This document shows, in pieces, positions 17,064 through 24,731 of a stretch of 64,000 nt of DNA. A program made the position numbers and the translations under genes. How positions within the stretch are numbered: the stretch's first letter is position 1; every line of letters starts with the position of its first letter. The stretch spans positions 930,001 through 994,000 of the forward strand of contig NZ_JAFCMM010000001.1 in NCBI RefSeq assembly GCF_018131225.1, written 5' to 3'. The notes beneath the pieces are model-generated. The model worked only from the letters and a program-made list of their open reading frames with translations. It searched no databases and was not told where the DNA came from. The stretch is from Bradyrhizobium sp. U87765 SZCCT0048. GTDB lineage: Bacteria; Pseudomonadota; Alphaproteobacteria; Rhizobiales; Xanthobacteraceae.

Positions 17064-17091
17064 AATTAGAAAAACCGCGATCGATTTCAAG
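17064..17091 (-). promoter_or_regulatory. Candidate RpoH (sigma-32) promoter of hsp20
   Basis: On the minus strand CTTGAAAT starts at 17091, and CTAATT lies at 17069-17064, giving CTTG-N18-CTAATT. This fits the alphaproteobacterial RpoH pattern CTTG-N17/18-CyTATnT. The predicted transcript start near 17056 gives the roughly 110-base leader expected for ROSE. Confidence 0.6.
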
Positions 17092-17647
17092 AGGCCTACA
17101 CCAAAAAAATTGCATTGGATCCGGTTACGGGAACCAGGCGCCTCGCTGGAATGCACGTCTGCGGCGGGACCATCCGTTACGCGATCGGGACGATCAGGCG
17201 GAGCTTTTTTGCAGCGCACAATTGCCGCAGCTCGCTCGTGCCCAGGCAGCGCTCTGCATGACCGAAAGCGTATCTCCGCGGCAGGGATGGTGATGAGTTA
17301 CGGACATTGACATGCGACGCTGCCATGCCAGGCGGATGGTACAAGACAGAGGGACGTGTTCGCAGCTGGCCATCAAGCGGACAGGCTGAGAGACGTCCGT
17401 CCCCTCGCCGACAATTTGAACAACAAGCCGAACCGGGCCATCAGTAACTCGGCGACAAGCCACCCTAACAGCAATCGCTCGCGATCTGAACACGGCCAGG
17501 CCTCTCGACGCGGCACCGCGCAGGCTCATGCCCCGTCAACAGTGGTCCGGCGTCATATCCCGGTTGCCCGGACCGCATCTCCGACGCGGAAGCGCGCTCA
17601 GTTCGTTTCGGGATGGACGTTCCAGACATTCGCGGCTGAAGATAGAC
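17092..17647. other. Gene-free stretch
   Basis: About 550 bases between the hsp20 promoter and the PRC-barrel gene. Open frames in both directions lack domains and ribosome sites. Nothing recognisable. Confidence 0.5.
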
Positions 17648-17673
17648 ATGAGGCCGGGTTGCCCCGGCCTCAT
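17648..17673 (-). terminator. Terminator after the PRC-barrel gene
   Basis: ATGAGGCCGGG (17648-17658) and CCCGGCCTCAT (17663-17673) pair perfectly over 11 bases around a TTGC loop, ten bases past the stop of the PRC-barrel gene. The following minus-strand bases GTCTATCTT are only moderately T-rich. Confidence 0.7.
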
Positions 17674-17683
17674 TCGACGAATG

Positions 17684-18073
17684 CTACTTGTTGTTCGGCA
17701 CCCAGGTCGTACTGGCCTTGTCATACTTGAAGCCAGGCGCCGACTTGAGATCGTCCTTGGACTCAGCAAGCGTCAGCCACCACTTGTCGTTCTTCTTGGC
17801 AAGCTTTACCGCCGAGAATGGCACGATGACGTCCTTCTCACCCGCCCCAAGGAAGCCGCCGACCCCGATCACGAGGCCGTTGATCTTGCCGGATTTGTCC
17901 ACGAGCACGTCGTCGATATCCCCGATCTTGTTTTCCTGGGGATCATAGACAGCCTGCTTGTAATAGTTGGTCACCGTCCAGCTCTCGGCTGGCGCGGCCG
18001 ACAACGTTTCTGCGGCATGAGCCGTCGCAACAGACAGCGCGACAGCGGCACAACTCAACAAAACCTTCTGCAT
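17684..18073 (-). CDS. Exported PRC-barrel domain protein
   Basis: A 129-residue protein. Residues 1-20 form a Sec signal peptide ending in ATAHA. The PRC-barrel fold follows: VYDPQENKIGDIDDVLVDKS, then GKINGLVIGVGGFLGAGEKD and VIVPFSAVKL. The ATG at 18073 has AGGAGA before it; an upstream frame extension is not needed. Such periplasmic single-domain PRC-barrel proteins are common and often multicopy in Bradyrhizobium-type genomes, with links to stress and envelope, but no fixed function. A 17-base palindrome lies 53 bases before the start. Confidence 0.88.
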   Translation of the reverse strand: MQKVLLSCAAVALSVATAHAAETLSAAPAESWTVTNYYKQAVYDPQENKIGDIDDVLVDKSGKINGLVIGVGGFLGAGEKDVIVPFSAVKLAKKNDKWWLTLAESKDDLKSAPGFKYDKASTTWVPNNK

Positions 18074-18125
18074 GGAATTCTCCTTGTTTGAGGCTCCTTC
18101 AATCGCAGAGGCCATTGGAAGTTCC

Positions 18126-18142
18126 GATTGACAGCGTCAATC
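18126..18142. promoter_or_regulatory. 17-base palindrome before the PRC-barrel gene
   Basis: GATTGACAGCGTCAATC has perfect 7-base arms around AGC. Its position 53 bases before the start codon is right for an operator overlapping the promoter. The protein that binds it is unknown. Confidence 0.5.
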
Positions 18143-18634
18143 TCATCCAAAAAAAATCGGGGCGACATTCGGCGCAGGCGCGCTGACAATTCGAGGCTTG
18201 GCAGGCCGCGAACGCGAAGCGCAACGTCGATGTATGATCTGTCTTCCCTCGACATCGGCCAGCCCGATCAAGCGGGTTGAGCGGTTGACCTACCGCCCGA
18301 ACCTGTCCTCTCCGCGTCGGCCCTTCGACAGCCAGCATGAACCAGTGCCAGACAAATGGTCGCCGATGGTCGACATGATTGTTGCCACGCCGGCCAACAT
18401 GTGCGGGAACCGAGGCTATGGCCCGATGTCAGGGCGATGCGACTGATGATTGGCGACCGAGACGAGCAGCAGCGTTGGCGCAGCCGCCCCGTGGGTATGC
18501 GACAGCGTGCGGCCGCGCATCACGCGACGGCGTCCCCAAGGCTGAGTACCTCTCTCCCTGCTGCCGGGGCGCCCCGCGCCGGTCTCGCAGCGACCGCATG
18601 TGCAGAGAGAACGATAATTAGCCATGGCGTGCAG
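18143..18634. other. Gene-free stretch
   Basis: About 490 bases between the PRC-barrel gene and the response regulator. It includes a run of eight A at about 18149. No open frame has family features. Confidence 0.5.
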
Positions 18635-19024
18635 TCAGGACGGCGCCCGCTGGCGCTGTTCCTGCAGGATCGCGAGGAGCTGATCACGCATGTAGGGCTT
18701 GATCAGGCGTGGTCTTCGGGCAAAACGACCTGGCAGGTTCGTCTCAGCGCCATACCCGGTAAGGAAGCAATATGGAATGCCGAGCACGTCGAGGCGCTCG
18801 GCGACAGCGAACGTCTTTTCTCCACCATGCAGACCGATATCAAGCACTGCAAACTGCGGCGCGTGGTCGGTGATGAGTTGAAGCGCCTGCTGAAGAGTCC
18901 TCGCAGTCCGCACACGCGTCGACCCAAATCCAAGAATGGCATCCTCGAGATCGACCGCGATGATCGGATCGTCTTCGACCACCAGCACGTCCGTGGGTAT
19001 TCCACTGTCCAAGACAGGGTGCAT
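18635..19024 (-). CDS. Single-domain response regulator (CheY-like receiver)
   Basis: A 129-residue receiver domain without an output domain. Acid pocket VVEDD near residue 17, phospho-acceptor Asp in AVLDIGLHGG near residue 61, the Thr switch in FLTGYG near 88, and the conserved Lys-Pro in RLIKPYM near 108. The sequence type (LDIGLHGGE, FLTGYG) is that of receivers paired with HWE/HisKA_2 histidine kinases in Rhizobiales, which is a family-based guess. It is divergent from a Crp/Fnr gene; no kinase lies near, so it probably takes phosphate from a distant one. Confidence 0.9.
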   Translation of the reverse strand: MHPVLDSGIPTDVLVVEDDPIIAVDLEDAILGFGSTRVRTARTLQQALQLITDHAPQFAVLDIGLHGGEKTFAVAERLDVLGIPYCFLTGYGAETNLPGRFARRPRLIKPYMRDQLLAILQEQRQRAPS

Positions 19025-19126
19025 GGCCGAGTTCCTTCGATCGGAGATCTGTGAAGGGAACGATCAATTCGCGCGCATCATTTGTTCCCAGAATGAAACC
19101 GATCCCATGCAAACGGCACCCCGTCT

Positions 19127-19140
19127 GTTCACAAGTGAAC
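19127..19140. promoter_or_regulatory. Inverted repeat between response regulator and Crp/Fnr genes
   Basis: GTTCAC-AA-GTGAAC has perfect six-base arms. It lies 54 to 68 bases before the Crp/Fnr start and about 100 bases from the divergent receiver gene, so it could control either or both. Confidence 0.4.
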
Positions 19141-19194
19141 ACAAAATCAGGAACTTTGAGTTAAGATTGGGGAACAATCCCGGTGACCTGTTCC

Positions 19195-19986
19195 ATGTAT
19201 TCGAAATCCGCTCTTTCACCCGCTGCAGACGACCGTCCGGCCAACAATCTGTTGCGCAGGCTCAATGCCCCCGACTTTGACATGCTCGCGTCCCACCTTA
19301 CTCAGATGACGCGAACCGCTGGCGATCTGCTCTACAATCCCGGCGACGACGTCGAAACCGTTCACTTCCCCTGTGGACCGAGCCTCGTTTCCTTTCTGGT
19401 GCCCAACGCAGACGGACGGGACGTGGAAGCAATTCTCGTCGGCCGCGAAGGAGCCGTCGGCGGCATCGTAAGCCAGGGCTTCCTGCCGGCCTTTACCCGC
19501 ATCACCGTCAAATTCGCGGGCCCGTTCGTTCGCCTTCCTGTCAGCAAGCTCGAAGCCGCCAAGGTCACATCGCTGTCCATACGCAACATCTTCGCGCGCT
19601 ATGCCGACTGCATGCTGGCGCAGGTCTTTCAGTCCACGGCATGCAACGCAATCCACACCATCGAGCAGCGCGCTGCAAAATGGATCATCGCCGCGATGGA
19701 ACGCACGGACGGAGACGGCATGGTGCCGCTCACCCACGAACAACTCGCGACCCTGTTGGGGGTCGGCCGCAGCTATACCAGCCGCGTAATCCAGACATTC
19801 AAGGCCGAGGGAATCCTGCAGACCTATCGCGGCAAGATGGCTGTTCGCGACGCAGCCGGTCTACGCATGCGATCATGCTTGTGCAACGACGCTGTCCGGG
19901 ATCACTTCGATGAAGTCTTGCGCGGCGTCTACCCGCCCGAGGCTCCGAGCGGATTGCATCCGACGTCGTCCACCGAGCCTCAATAA
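19195..19986 (+). CDS. Crp/Fnr family transcriptional regulator
   Basis: A 263-residue regulator. Residues about 25-140 form the cyclic-nucleotide-binding-like beta barrel (DLLYNPGDDVETVHFPCGPS), without the ligand residues of true CRP or the cysteines of FNR. The C-terminal HTH_Crp_2 contains LTHEQLATLLGVGRSYTSRV near residue 175. The set resembles the rhizobial Crp/Fnr regulators of unknown ligand that have AGREGAVGG-type text (here VGREGAVGG). The frame also opens at a GTG (19183) with GGGGAA upstream, so the start is uncertain by four residues. Divergent from the receiver gene. Confidence 0.88.
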   Translation: MYSKSALSPAADDRPANNLLRRLNAPDFDMLASHLTQMTRTAGDLLYNPGDDVETVHFPCGPSLVSFLVPNADGRDVEAILVGREGAVGGIVSQGFLPAFTRITVKFAGPFVRLPVSKLEAAKVTSLSIRNIFARYADCMLAQVFQSTACNAIHTIEQRAAKWIIAAMERTDGDGMVPLTHEQLATLLGVGRSYTSRVIQTFKAEGILQTYRGKMAVRDAAGLRMRSCLCNDAVRDHFDEVLRGVYPPEAPSGLHPTSSTEPQ

Positions 19987-20072
19987 TACAACGTGCACGA
20001 AATCTCACGCCGCCGCCGCCGCGCGACGGATCGCCCCTCGCGGCTCAAACGATCACGAAGCGCTCGCCAGGG

Positions 20073-20255
20073 TCAGCTTCGTCCGACATTGGATTCGCGT
20101 GCCAATCGCAGCGCTTTCAAGCGCTCACGATTCTCCTGGAAGGACTGCTGCGCTTTTGCGTAGTCCGTCATCAGGATCTGCGGCTCGCGGGTCTTAAACG
20201 CTTTGTTGGCCTCGCGAACGGCCCGACTATGGGCTGTCTCTCTTGCTCTCATCAT
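20073..20255 (-). CDS. Small charged hypothetical protein, 60 residues
   Basis: MMRARETAHSRAVREANKAF then KTREPQILMTDYAKAQQSFQ and NRERLKALRLARE. A highly charged, probably all-helical protein that I associate with small conserved proteins of Bradyrhizobium-type genomes. GAGAG precedes the double ATG. Convergent with the Crp/Fnr gene. No known domain or function. Confidence 0.65.
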   Translation of the reverse strand: MMRARETAHSRAVREANKAFKTREPQILMTDYAKAQQSFQENRERLKALRLARESNVGRS

Positions 20256-20640
20256 CTCTCAAAATTCCCAAATGGGGGTCTGGCGCATGGGGCACCAATC
20301 ACATTCGCCTATCGCCTGCCATGCGTCCCCGGATAAGCCCGCTTCTCCCGCCTGAAGGACGCTTTTGCGAGCCTCACACCGTCGGTGACAAGGTGAGCAT
20401 CTCGCTCTGGCGCGCACTCATTGACGATCGCCCCCCGTAGCGGGGACGTCGGCCCAAAAGCCCACTGCGCCCCGCGATGGTTACGGCTGTCGACTACGCG
20501 TTCATCTCCACCGCAGGCTTGCCGCGGGCATGAAACAATCGGCGTCACTTTCCGCCTCGGGACAACATGCGGCGCCAGCATCGATGCTGCGGAGGGGCAT
20601 GCGCCCCCAATACGTCAAGGTGACCTGACTGCTGGTTCGC
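20256..20640. other. Gene-free stretch
   Basis: About 385 bases. No open frame shows family features or a good ribosome site. Confidence 0.5.
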
Positions 20641-20877
20641 CTACAGCATCGACAACTTGATCAAGCCGTCCTCGATCTGCCCAAGCGCGAAGCGCTCGCG
20701 GGCGAGACACTCGAACTGCTTGCGATACTTGTGCAGATAGCTGGATGCCTGATTTTTCGTCGCGAAGGTGGTCTGAACCAGACACATCTGCCGGACCGTG
20801 CCGACCGCCAGCACAAAGGTGACGGATTGTCCGTTACGCGAGTCAACCTCGGGAGCGATCCGAACATCGTTCAGCAT
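20641..20877 (-). CDS. Conserved hypothetical protein, 78 residues
   Basis: From the ATG at 20875-20877, preceded by AGGAAGAGAG, the product reads MLNDVRIAPEVDSRNGQSVT, then FVLAVGTVRQMCLVQTTFAT and the helical YLHKYRKQFECLARERF. It looks like a small alpha/beta protein; the frame is open further upstream without support. I recognise a type frequent in Bradyrhizobium, but no function. Confidence 0.65.
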   Translation of the reverse strand: MLNDVRIAPEVDSRNGQSVTFVLAVGTVRQMCLVQTTFATKNQASSYLHKYRKQFECLARERFALGQIEDGLIKLSML

Positions 20878-21218
20878 AGGCTCTCTTCCTTTTGACCAAG
20901 CCGTGCCGGGATGCCAATAGCGGCTGAGTTCGACAACGCTATCCAGCCTTCCCTTTGCCAGGATTTTCGCTTTGCTCGGAATTTCTCTGCGAGCGACAAA
21001 ACCATCCGCCACGGGCCTTATCCCCCACCCCAGCCTCGGTTCCCGCGACACGGAGCCGCTGCATGCCTAGACAGGAATCGCGGCCATGCGATCGCATCCG
21101 CCGAAAGCGTGCGCAGCCCCCTCCCGGGCCGCATGCGACCGGTTGGCGCGCGTAAAAACGTCAGAGGAAGGCTCGCACCATCCTCTCGACAATCGCGTCT
21201 CATCCAGAATGACAACGC
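20878..21218. other. Gene-free stretch
   Basis: About 340 bases upstream of the 78-residue protein gene. No supported gene; it probably holds that gene's promoter. Confidence 0.5.
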
Positions 21219-21252
21219 AAAAGGCCCGCCCAACCCTTCGATCGAGCGGGCC
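21219..21252 (-). terminator. Rho-independent terminator of the cold-shock gene
   Basis: On the minus strand GGCCCGC (21252-21246) pairs with GCGGGCC (21229-21223) and is followed directly by TTTT (21222-21219). It lies 42 bases past the stop of the cold-shock gene. Confidence 0.7.
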
Positions 21253-21293
21253 GCACTGCCGCTTCAGTACATCCGTGAAACGGCGCTACGACA

Positions 21294-21503
21294 TCAAGCC
21301 AGCGAGAGGTTCTCAGCGCTGACCTTGCCTCGCATCTTGTCGGTCTTCGTCTCGAAAGTGACCTTCTGGCCCTCTCCGAGTCCGGCGAGGCCAGCGCGCT
21401 CAACAGCGCTGATGTGAACGAACACATCGGCGCCACCGTCGCTCGGCTGGATGAAACCGAAACCCTTTTGGCCATTGAACCACTTAACAGTGCCTGTCGT
21501 CAT
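21294..21503 (-). CDS. Cold-shock domain protein (CspA family)
   Basis: A 69-residue single cold-shock domain. [19 protein letters not shown] holds RNP1 (KGFGFI) and [10 protein letters not shown] holds RNP2 (VFVHI); the end is [11 protein letters not shown]. The ATG at 21503 has GGAGAAG upstream. It binds single-stranded RNA or DNA and probably melts RNA structure in the cold. The 5' leader contains two strong hairpins, which fits post-transcriptional control. The bS21 gene lies divergently upstream, an arrangement seen for cold-inducible genes. Confidence 0.95.
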   Translation of the reverse strand: MTTGTVKWFNGQKGFGFIQPSDGGADVFVHISAVERAGLAGLGEGQKVTFETKTDKMRGKVSAENLSLA

Positions 21504-21530
21504 TTTCTTCTCCAAGGCGCGCAAGCGCGC

Positions 21531-21551
21531 GCTGCGTGACAATCACGCAGC
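21531..21551 (-). promoter_or_regulatory. Hairpin in the cold-shock gene leader
   Basis: GCTGCGTGA (21531-21539) and TCACGCAGC (21543-21551) pair perfectly around a three-base loop. GCGCGC-AA-GCGCGC follows closer to the start codon. The pair may form the structured leader usual for csp mRNAs. Confidence 0.45.
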
Positions 21552-21568
21552 AATCTTCAACTTCGTCG

Positions 21569-21730
21569 ATGTCTTTGGAAAAGGAGCCCGCGGGCGCATT
21601 CAACAAGGCACAGCGGCTAATCGAACAAGCTCAATATACATCATTTTTCAAATTTTACAAGGAGAAAGCCGTTTTGTTCGCCCCGGCCTGTTCCAGAGCC
21701 AATTCCGGCACTCCGACCAAGGAGCGCTGA
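21569..21730 (+). CDS. Possible 53-residue protein upstream of rpsU
   Basis: From the ATG at 21569 the frame reads MSLEKEPAGAFNKAQRLIEQ, then AQYTSFFKFYKEKAVLFAPA and stops at 21730. The first 34 residues look like a genuine amphipathic helical protein, and codons are more AT-rich than in neighbours. No clear Shine-Dalgarno, and the stretch overlaps the divergent promoter zone of csp and rpsU, so it may be a leader region instead. Confidence 0.4.
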   Translation: MSLEKEPAGAFNKAQRLIEQAQYTSFFKFYKEKAVLFAPACSRANSGTPTKER

Positions 21731-21966
21731 GTCTGCCTGCAAATCGGCACGAAGGGCTTTCTTGATTGACAGTCGCCAACGAGAGTGGTCACGTCGATAT
21801 CGTCAAGCTGCATCGCCGCTACAAGCAGATCAGCACATCGACTCTGGCGACCGGTGTCGCCGCCACCATCCCCAGACACGCATTTCCTTACAGCCGCAAT
21901 GAAGCCCTGCGCATCTGGCGGCCTGCAGGATATGTCGCATCTGCGGCCACAAGCGAGGGAAATCAA

Positions 21967-22248
21967 TTGCAGGTCGTCGTCAGAGACAACAATGTTGAAC
22001 AAGCCCTCCGTGTTCTCAAGAAGAAGATGCAACGCGAGGGCGTCTTCCGGGAAATGAAGCAGCGGCGCTCCTACGAAAAGCCGTCGGAGAGAAAAACCCG
22101 CGAGAAAGCTCAAGCTATCCGACGAGCCCGCAAGCTCGCCCGCAAGCAGGCGATCAGAGAAGGACTGCTGCCCGCGCCGCCGAAAAAGAAGCTTTTCGAG
22201 CGCAAGCCGCCGTTGCCGGAAGTCAAAGCACGGGTCTCGACGACTTGA
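21967..22248 (+). CDS. rpsU: 30S ribosomal protein bS21
   Basis: A 93-residue bS21 of the long alphaproteobacterial type: [40 protein letters not shown], then a basic tail rich in Arg/Lys ([17 protein letters not shown]). The family starts at MQVxVRDNN, which here falls on a TTG at 21967 with GAGGG seven bases upstream; the longer frame from 21766 would add 67 residues with no family match. It joins the 16S platform and helps initiation. This may be one of several rpsU copies, since it stands alone beside a cold-shock gene. Confidence 0.92.
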   Translation: MQVVVRDNNVEQALRVLKKKMQREGVFREMKQRRSYEKPSERKTREKAQAIRRARKLARKQAIREGLLPAPPKKKLFERKPPLPEVKARVSTT

Positions 22249-22554
22249 GATCGATACCTCGCAGCACGATGCTCGATGACGTGCCTTCGACCTTCCATCG
22301 CGTGCTGCTTTCCTCCAGGACGCGCCTCGCTACGATCCGGCAGGCGGATAGGCTGAACCTCCGCGCTTCTCGATTCTTGCGTCCCGCCTTGAGGGCACCG
22401 CTTGCCTGCTGCGCGCACGGCACGCATCGCGATGCAGGCTCGAGGCGCGCGTGGCCGCCCCATGTCTGTTGCGGCTCAGCCTGGCCGCGTCTCGACGCCC
22501 CCCCTATCGCCCGGCATCCTTGCGGCGGGAACTCCCGCCGCAACAGCCCGCTCC
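22249..22554. other. Gene-free stretch between convergent genes
   Basis: About 306 bases between the bS21 gene and the stop of the SfnB-like gene. Nothing recognisable in either strand. Confidence 0.5.
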
Positions 22555-23784
22555 TCACGCCCAGTTGTGGAGTGGCGGATTCCTGTCGTTGAGAACATAG
22601 TTGCCGATCAGATGATATTTCCAGCGCACGGGATCATGCAGCGTGTGCGTGCGGGCGTTGCGCCAGTGGCGATCGAGGTTGAGGCTCGTCCGCGCGCTGC
22701 TTGCGCCACCGAACTCGAACAGCCTGGACGACGCAAACAGCGCGATATCGTTGGCCAGCACCTTGGCTTCGGCGACCGCGACAGAGGCACGCGCGACATC
22801 GGCTTCGTCATGATGGTCTCGCACCGCATCGAGGATGCGGGCGGCTCGTTCCACCATCGCATTGGCGGCATGCACGCGAATTTGCAGATCGCCAAGCAGC
22901 GCAATGGTGTGGGGATCGTCCTGCGCCCGCTCCAGTCCGCTGTCGATCCACGGACGTGATGCCGACCGGGCCAGCCGCACGGCCTCGGCAAACGAGGCCC
23001 GCCCAATCCCCAAATCGACGGCCGCATGCAAGAGCTGGGCGAACGGCCCGCTCAGCCCCGGCTTCGCCGCTGATTTGTGGCGTTCAATGACATAGGCCGG
23101 ATCGACCTCGACGTCCTCGGCAATGATGGTACCGCTTGCCGAAGTCCGCTGCCCAAATCCATTCCAGTCGTCGAGGACCGTGAGGCCGGCGGCGCCTCGC
23201 GGCACGTAGGCGTAGACGATATTGCCATCATCATCGACACCGGAGATGGGGATCCAGTCCGCGAACAATGCGTTGGTGCAATAGACCTTGTGCGCGTTCA
23301 ATCGCAGGCCCGCCGGGGTGCGGCGGATCCGGCCCCGGATATCCTGCACGTCCTTCCCGCCGGCCTCGGCAAACGCGTTTCCGATGACCTTGCCGCCCAA
23401 CACCTCCGCAAACAGAAAGCGCTTTTGCGCTTCCGTTCCGATCCGATGAAGGTTCTCAAGCAGAAGGTAATTGTTCTGCGGGAGCTGTCCGATCGATGGA
23501 TCGGCTTCCGAAATGGTCGCGACGACTTCGATGATTGTCTCGAATGAAACACCGGCCCCACCGAATTCGGAACGGATGCCGATGCCCCACAAGCCGCTGC
23601 CGACGAACTGCCTGACCTCGTCGTGCGGCAGGCGGCGCTGGCTGTCGCGCTCGGACGCGCCGGCCGCAAGCACGGGAGCGAGCCGGCGCGCGATCGCCAG
23701 CGCTTCCTCCGCGGTGCGGATCAGGTGCGCACCGTTGTGCGAAGATGTTCCATCGACCTGCGTGGGGTGGGACACGACATTCAT
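22555..23784 (-). CDS. SfnB/DszC-like flavin monooxygenase (acyl-CoA dehydrogenase fold)
   Basis: A 409-residue protein of the acyl-CoA dehydrogenase superfamily. Three domains can be followed: N-terminal helices (GLWGIGIRSEFGGAGVSFET), a middle beta domain (GNAFAEAGGKD...RRTPAGLRLNAHKVYCTNA), and a helical end with RHWRNARTHTLHDPVRWKYH and IGNYVL. The HDPVRWKYH ending is typical of SfnB and DszC-type FMNH2-dependent monooxygenases acting on sulfur compounds rather than of beta-oxidation enzymes. The ATG at 23784 was chosen; a GTG three codons up would be only two bases from GGGAGG. It ends a polyamine-type transport operon, which is unusual company. Confidence 0.85.
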   Translation of the reverse strand: MNVVSHPTQVDGTSSHNGAHLIRTAEEALAIARRLAPVLAAGASERDSQRRLPHDEVRQFVGSGLWGIGIRSEFGGAGVSFETIIEVVATISEADPSIGQLPQNNYLLLENLHRIGTEAQKRFLFAEVLGGKVIGNAFAEAGGKDVQDIRGRIRRTPAGLRLNAHKVYCTNALFADWIPISGVDDDGNIVYAYVPRGAAGLTVLDDWNGFGQRTSASGTIIAEDVEVDPAYVIERHKSAAKPGLSGPFAQLLHAAVDLGIGRASFAEAVRLARSASRPWIDSGLERAQDDPHTIALLGDLQIRVHAANAMVERAARILDAVRDHHDEADVARASVAVAEAKVLANDIALFASSRLFEFGGASSARTSLNLDRHWRNARTHTLHDPVRWKYHLIGNYVLNDRNPPLHNWA

Positions 23785-23789
23785 GACGA

Positions 23790-24731
23790 TCACAGCCTCC
23801 CGGGCGGCCGGCGCGAGATCGCAAGGCCGGCGAGAAATTCAAAGATGATGCGGGCGCAGAGAAAGGCCGCAAGACCGGCGGCATCGTGGACAGGGCTGAC
23901 ACAGTTGACGTCGATCGCAACGATGTTCAGCCGGCGCAGCAACCGTGCGATCTGCAAGCCTTCGCGGGCCGTAATGCCATCCCAGCTGGGCGTGATGACC
24001 CCTGGCGCAACGGTGGGATCGAAGACGTCCATGTCCCAGCAGATATACGTTGGACGATCGCCGATGCGGCGATGGACATCGTCGAGCACCGACGCGATGC
24101 CACGCTCCAGCAGTTCCGCCACCGTCACCAGTTGATAGCCGAGCTGGCGAGCATGGGCATAGAGCCCTGTCGCCGCGACAGGGCCGCGCAAACCGATGTG
24201 GAACGACGCCGCCGGCTCCAGAAGGCCGGCTTCCGCGGCCCGGTGAAACGCCGCCGGCCCGACATTTCCGGCCAATGGATAGGCGTCGGTGTGCGCATCG
24301 AGATGGACCACCGCAAGCCCGGGATGGCGCCGCCACACCGCCTCGAGCAACGGCAAGGTGATGCTGCCGTCACCACCGATCATCACCGGCAACGCCCCGG
24401 CGTTGACCAATGCTCCCGCGAAATCGACGACGCTGCGCTGGGACGCATCGAGATCGCCATGCGTCACGCGGACATCACCGACGTCAACGAGCCCCAGAGC
24501 GGCCAGGACATCGAGGTCGGCTTCCGGGTCGACGGCACGCAACTGCAGCGATTGCTCACGCACGCTGCGCGGACCCAGGCGAGAACCAAGCCGCGTCGCA
24601 TGCTGGCCGCCGTCGAACGGGACGCCGGCGACGACAACCCGAGATCCCGCCGGCAGCACGGGCGCATAGGGCGCGCCCATGAAGGTCAGCGGCGCGACGG
24701 CATCGAGAGCGCCGTTCAAAACCGCGCTCAT
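23790..24731 (-). CDS. Ureohydrolase family protein (agmatinase/arginase-like) with altered metal site
   Basis: A 313-residue ureohydrolase fold. Metal motifs are GGDGS near residue 118 (family: GGDHS), AVVHLDAHTDAY near 140 and CWDMDVFDPTVAPG near 226. Thus five of six Mn ligands are kept, but the first histidine is glycine. Related proteins hydrolyse agmatine, guanidinobutyrate or similar guanidines to urea and an amine. Without that His the enzyme may hold one metal or act on another bond. The start overlaps the binding-protein stop (ATGA), so it is translationally coupled to the transporter and probably processes what it imports. Confidence 0.85.
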   Translation of the reverse strand: MSAVLNGALDAVAPLTFMGAPYAPVLPAGSRVVVAGVPFDGGQHATRLGSRLGPRSVREQSLQLRAVDPEADLDVLAALGLVDVGDVRVTHGDLDASQRSVVDFAGALVNAGALPVMIGGDGSITLPLLEAVWRRHPGLAVVHLDAHTDAYPLAGNVGPAAFHRAAEAGLLEPAASFHIGLRGPVAATGLYAHARQLGYQLVTVAELLERGIASVLDDVHRRIGDRPTYICWDMDVFDPTVAPGVITPSWDGITAREGLQIARLLRRLNIVAIDVNCVSPVHDAAGLAAFLCARIIFEFLAGLAISRRPPGRL

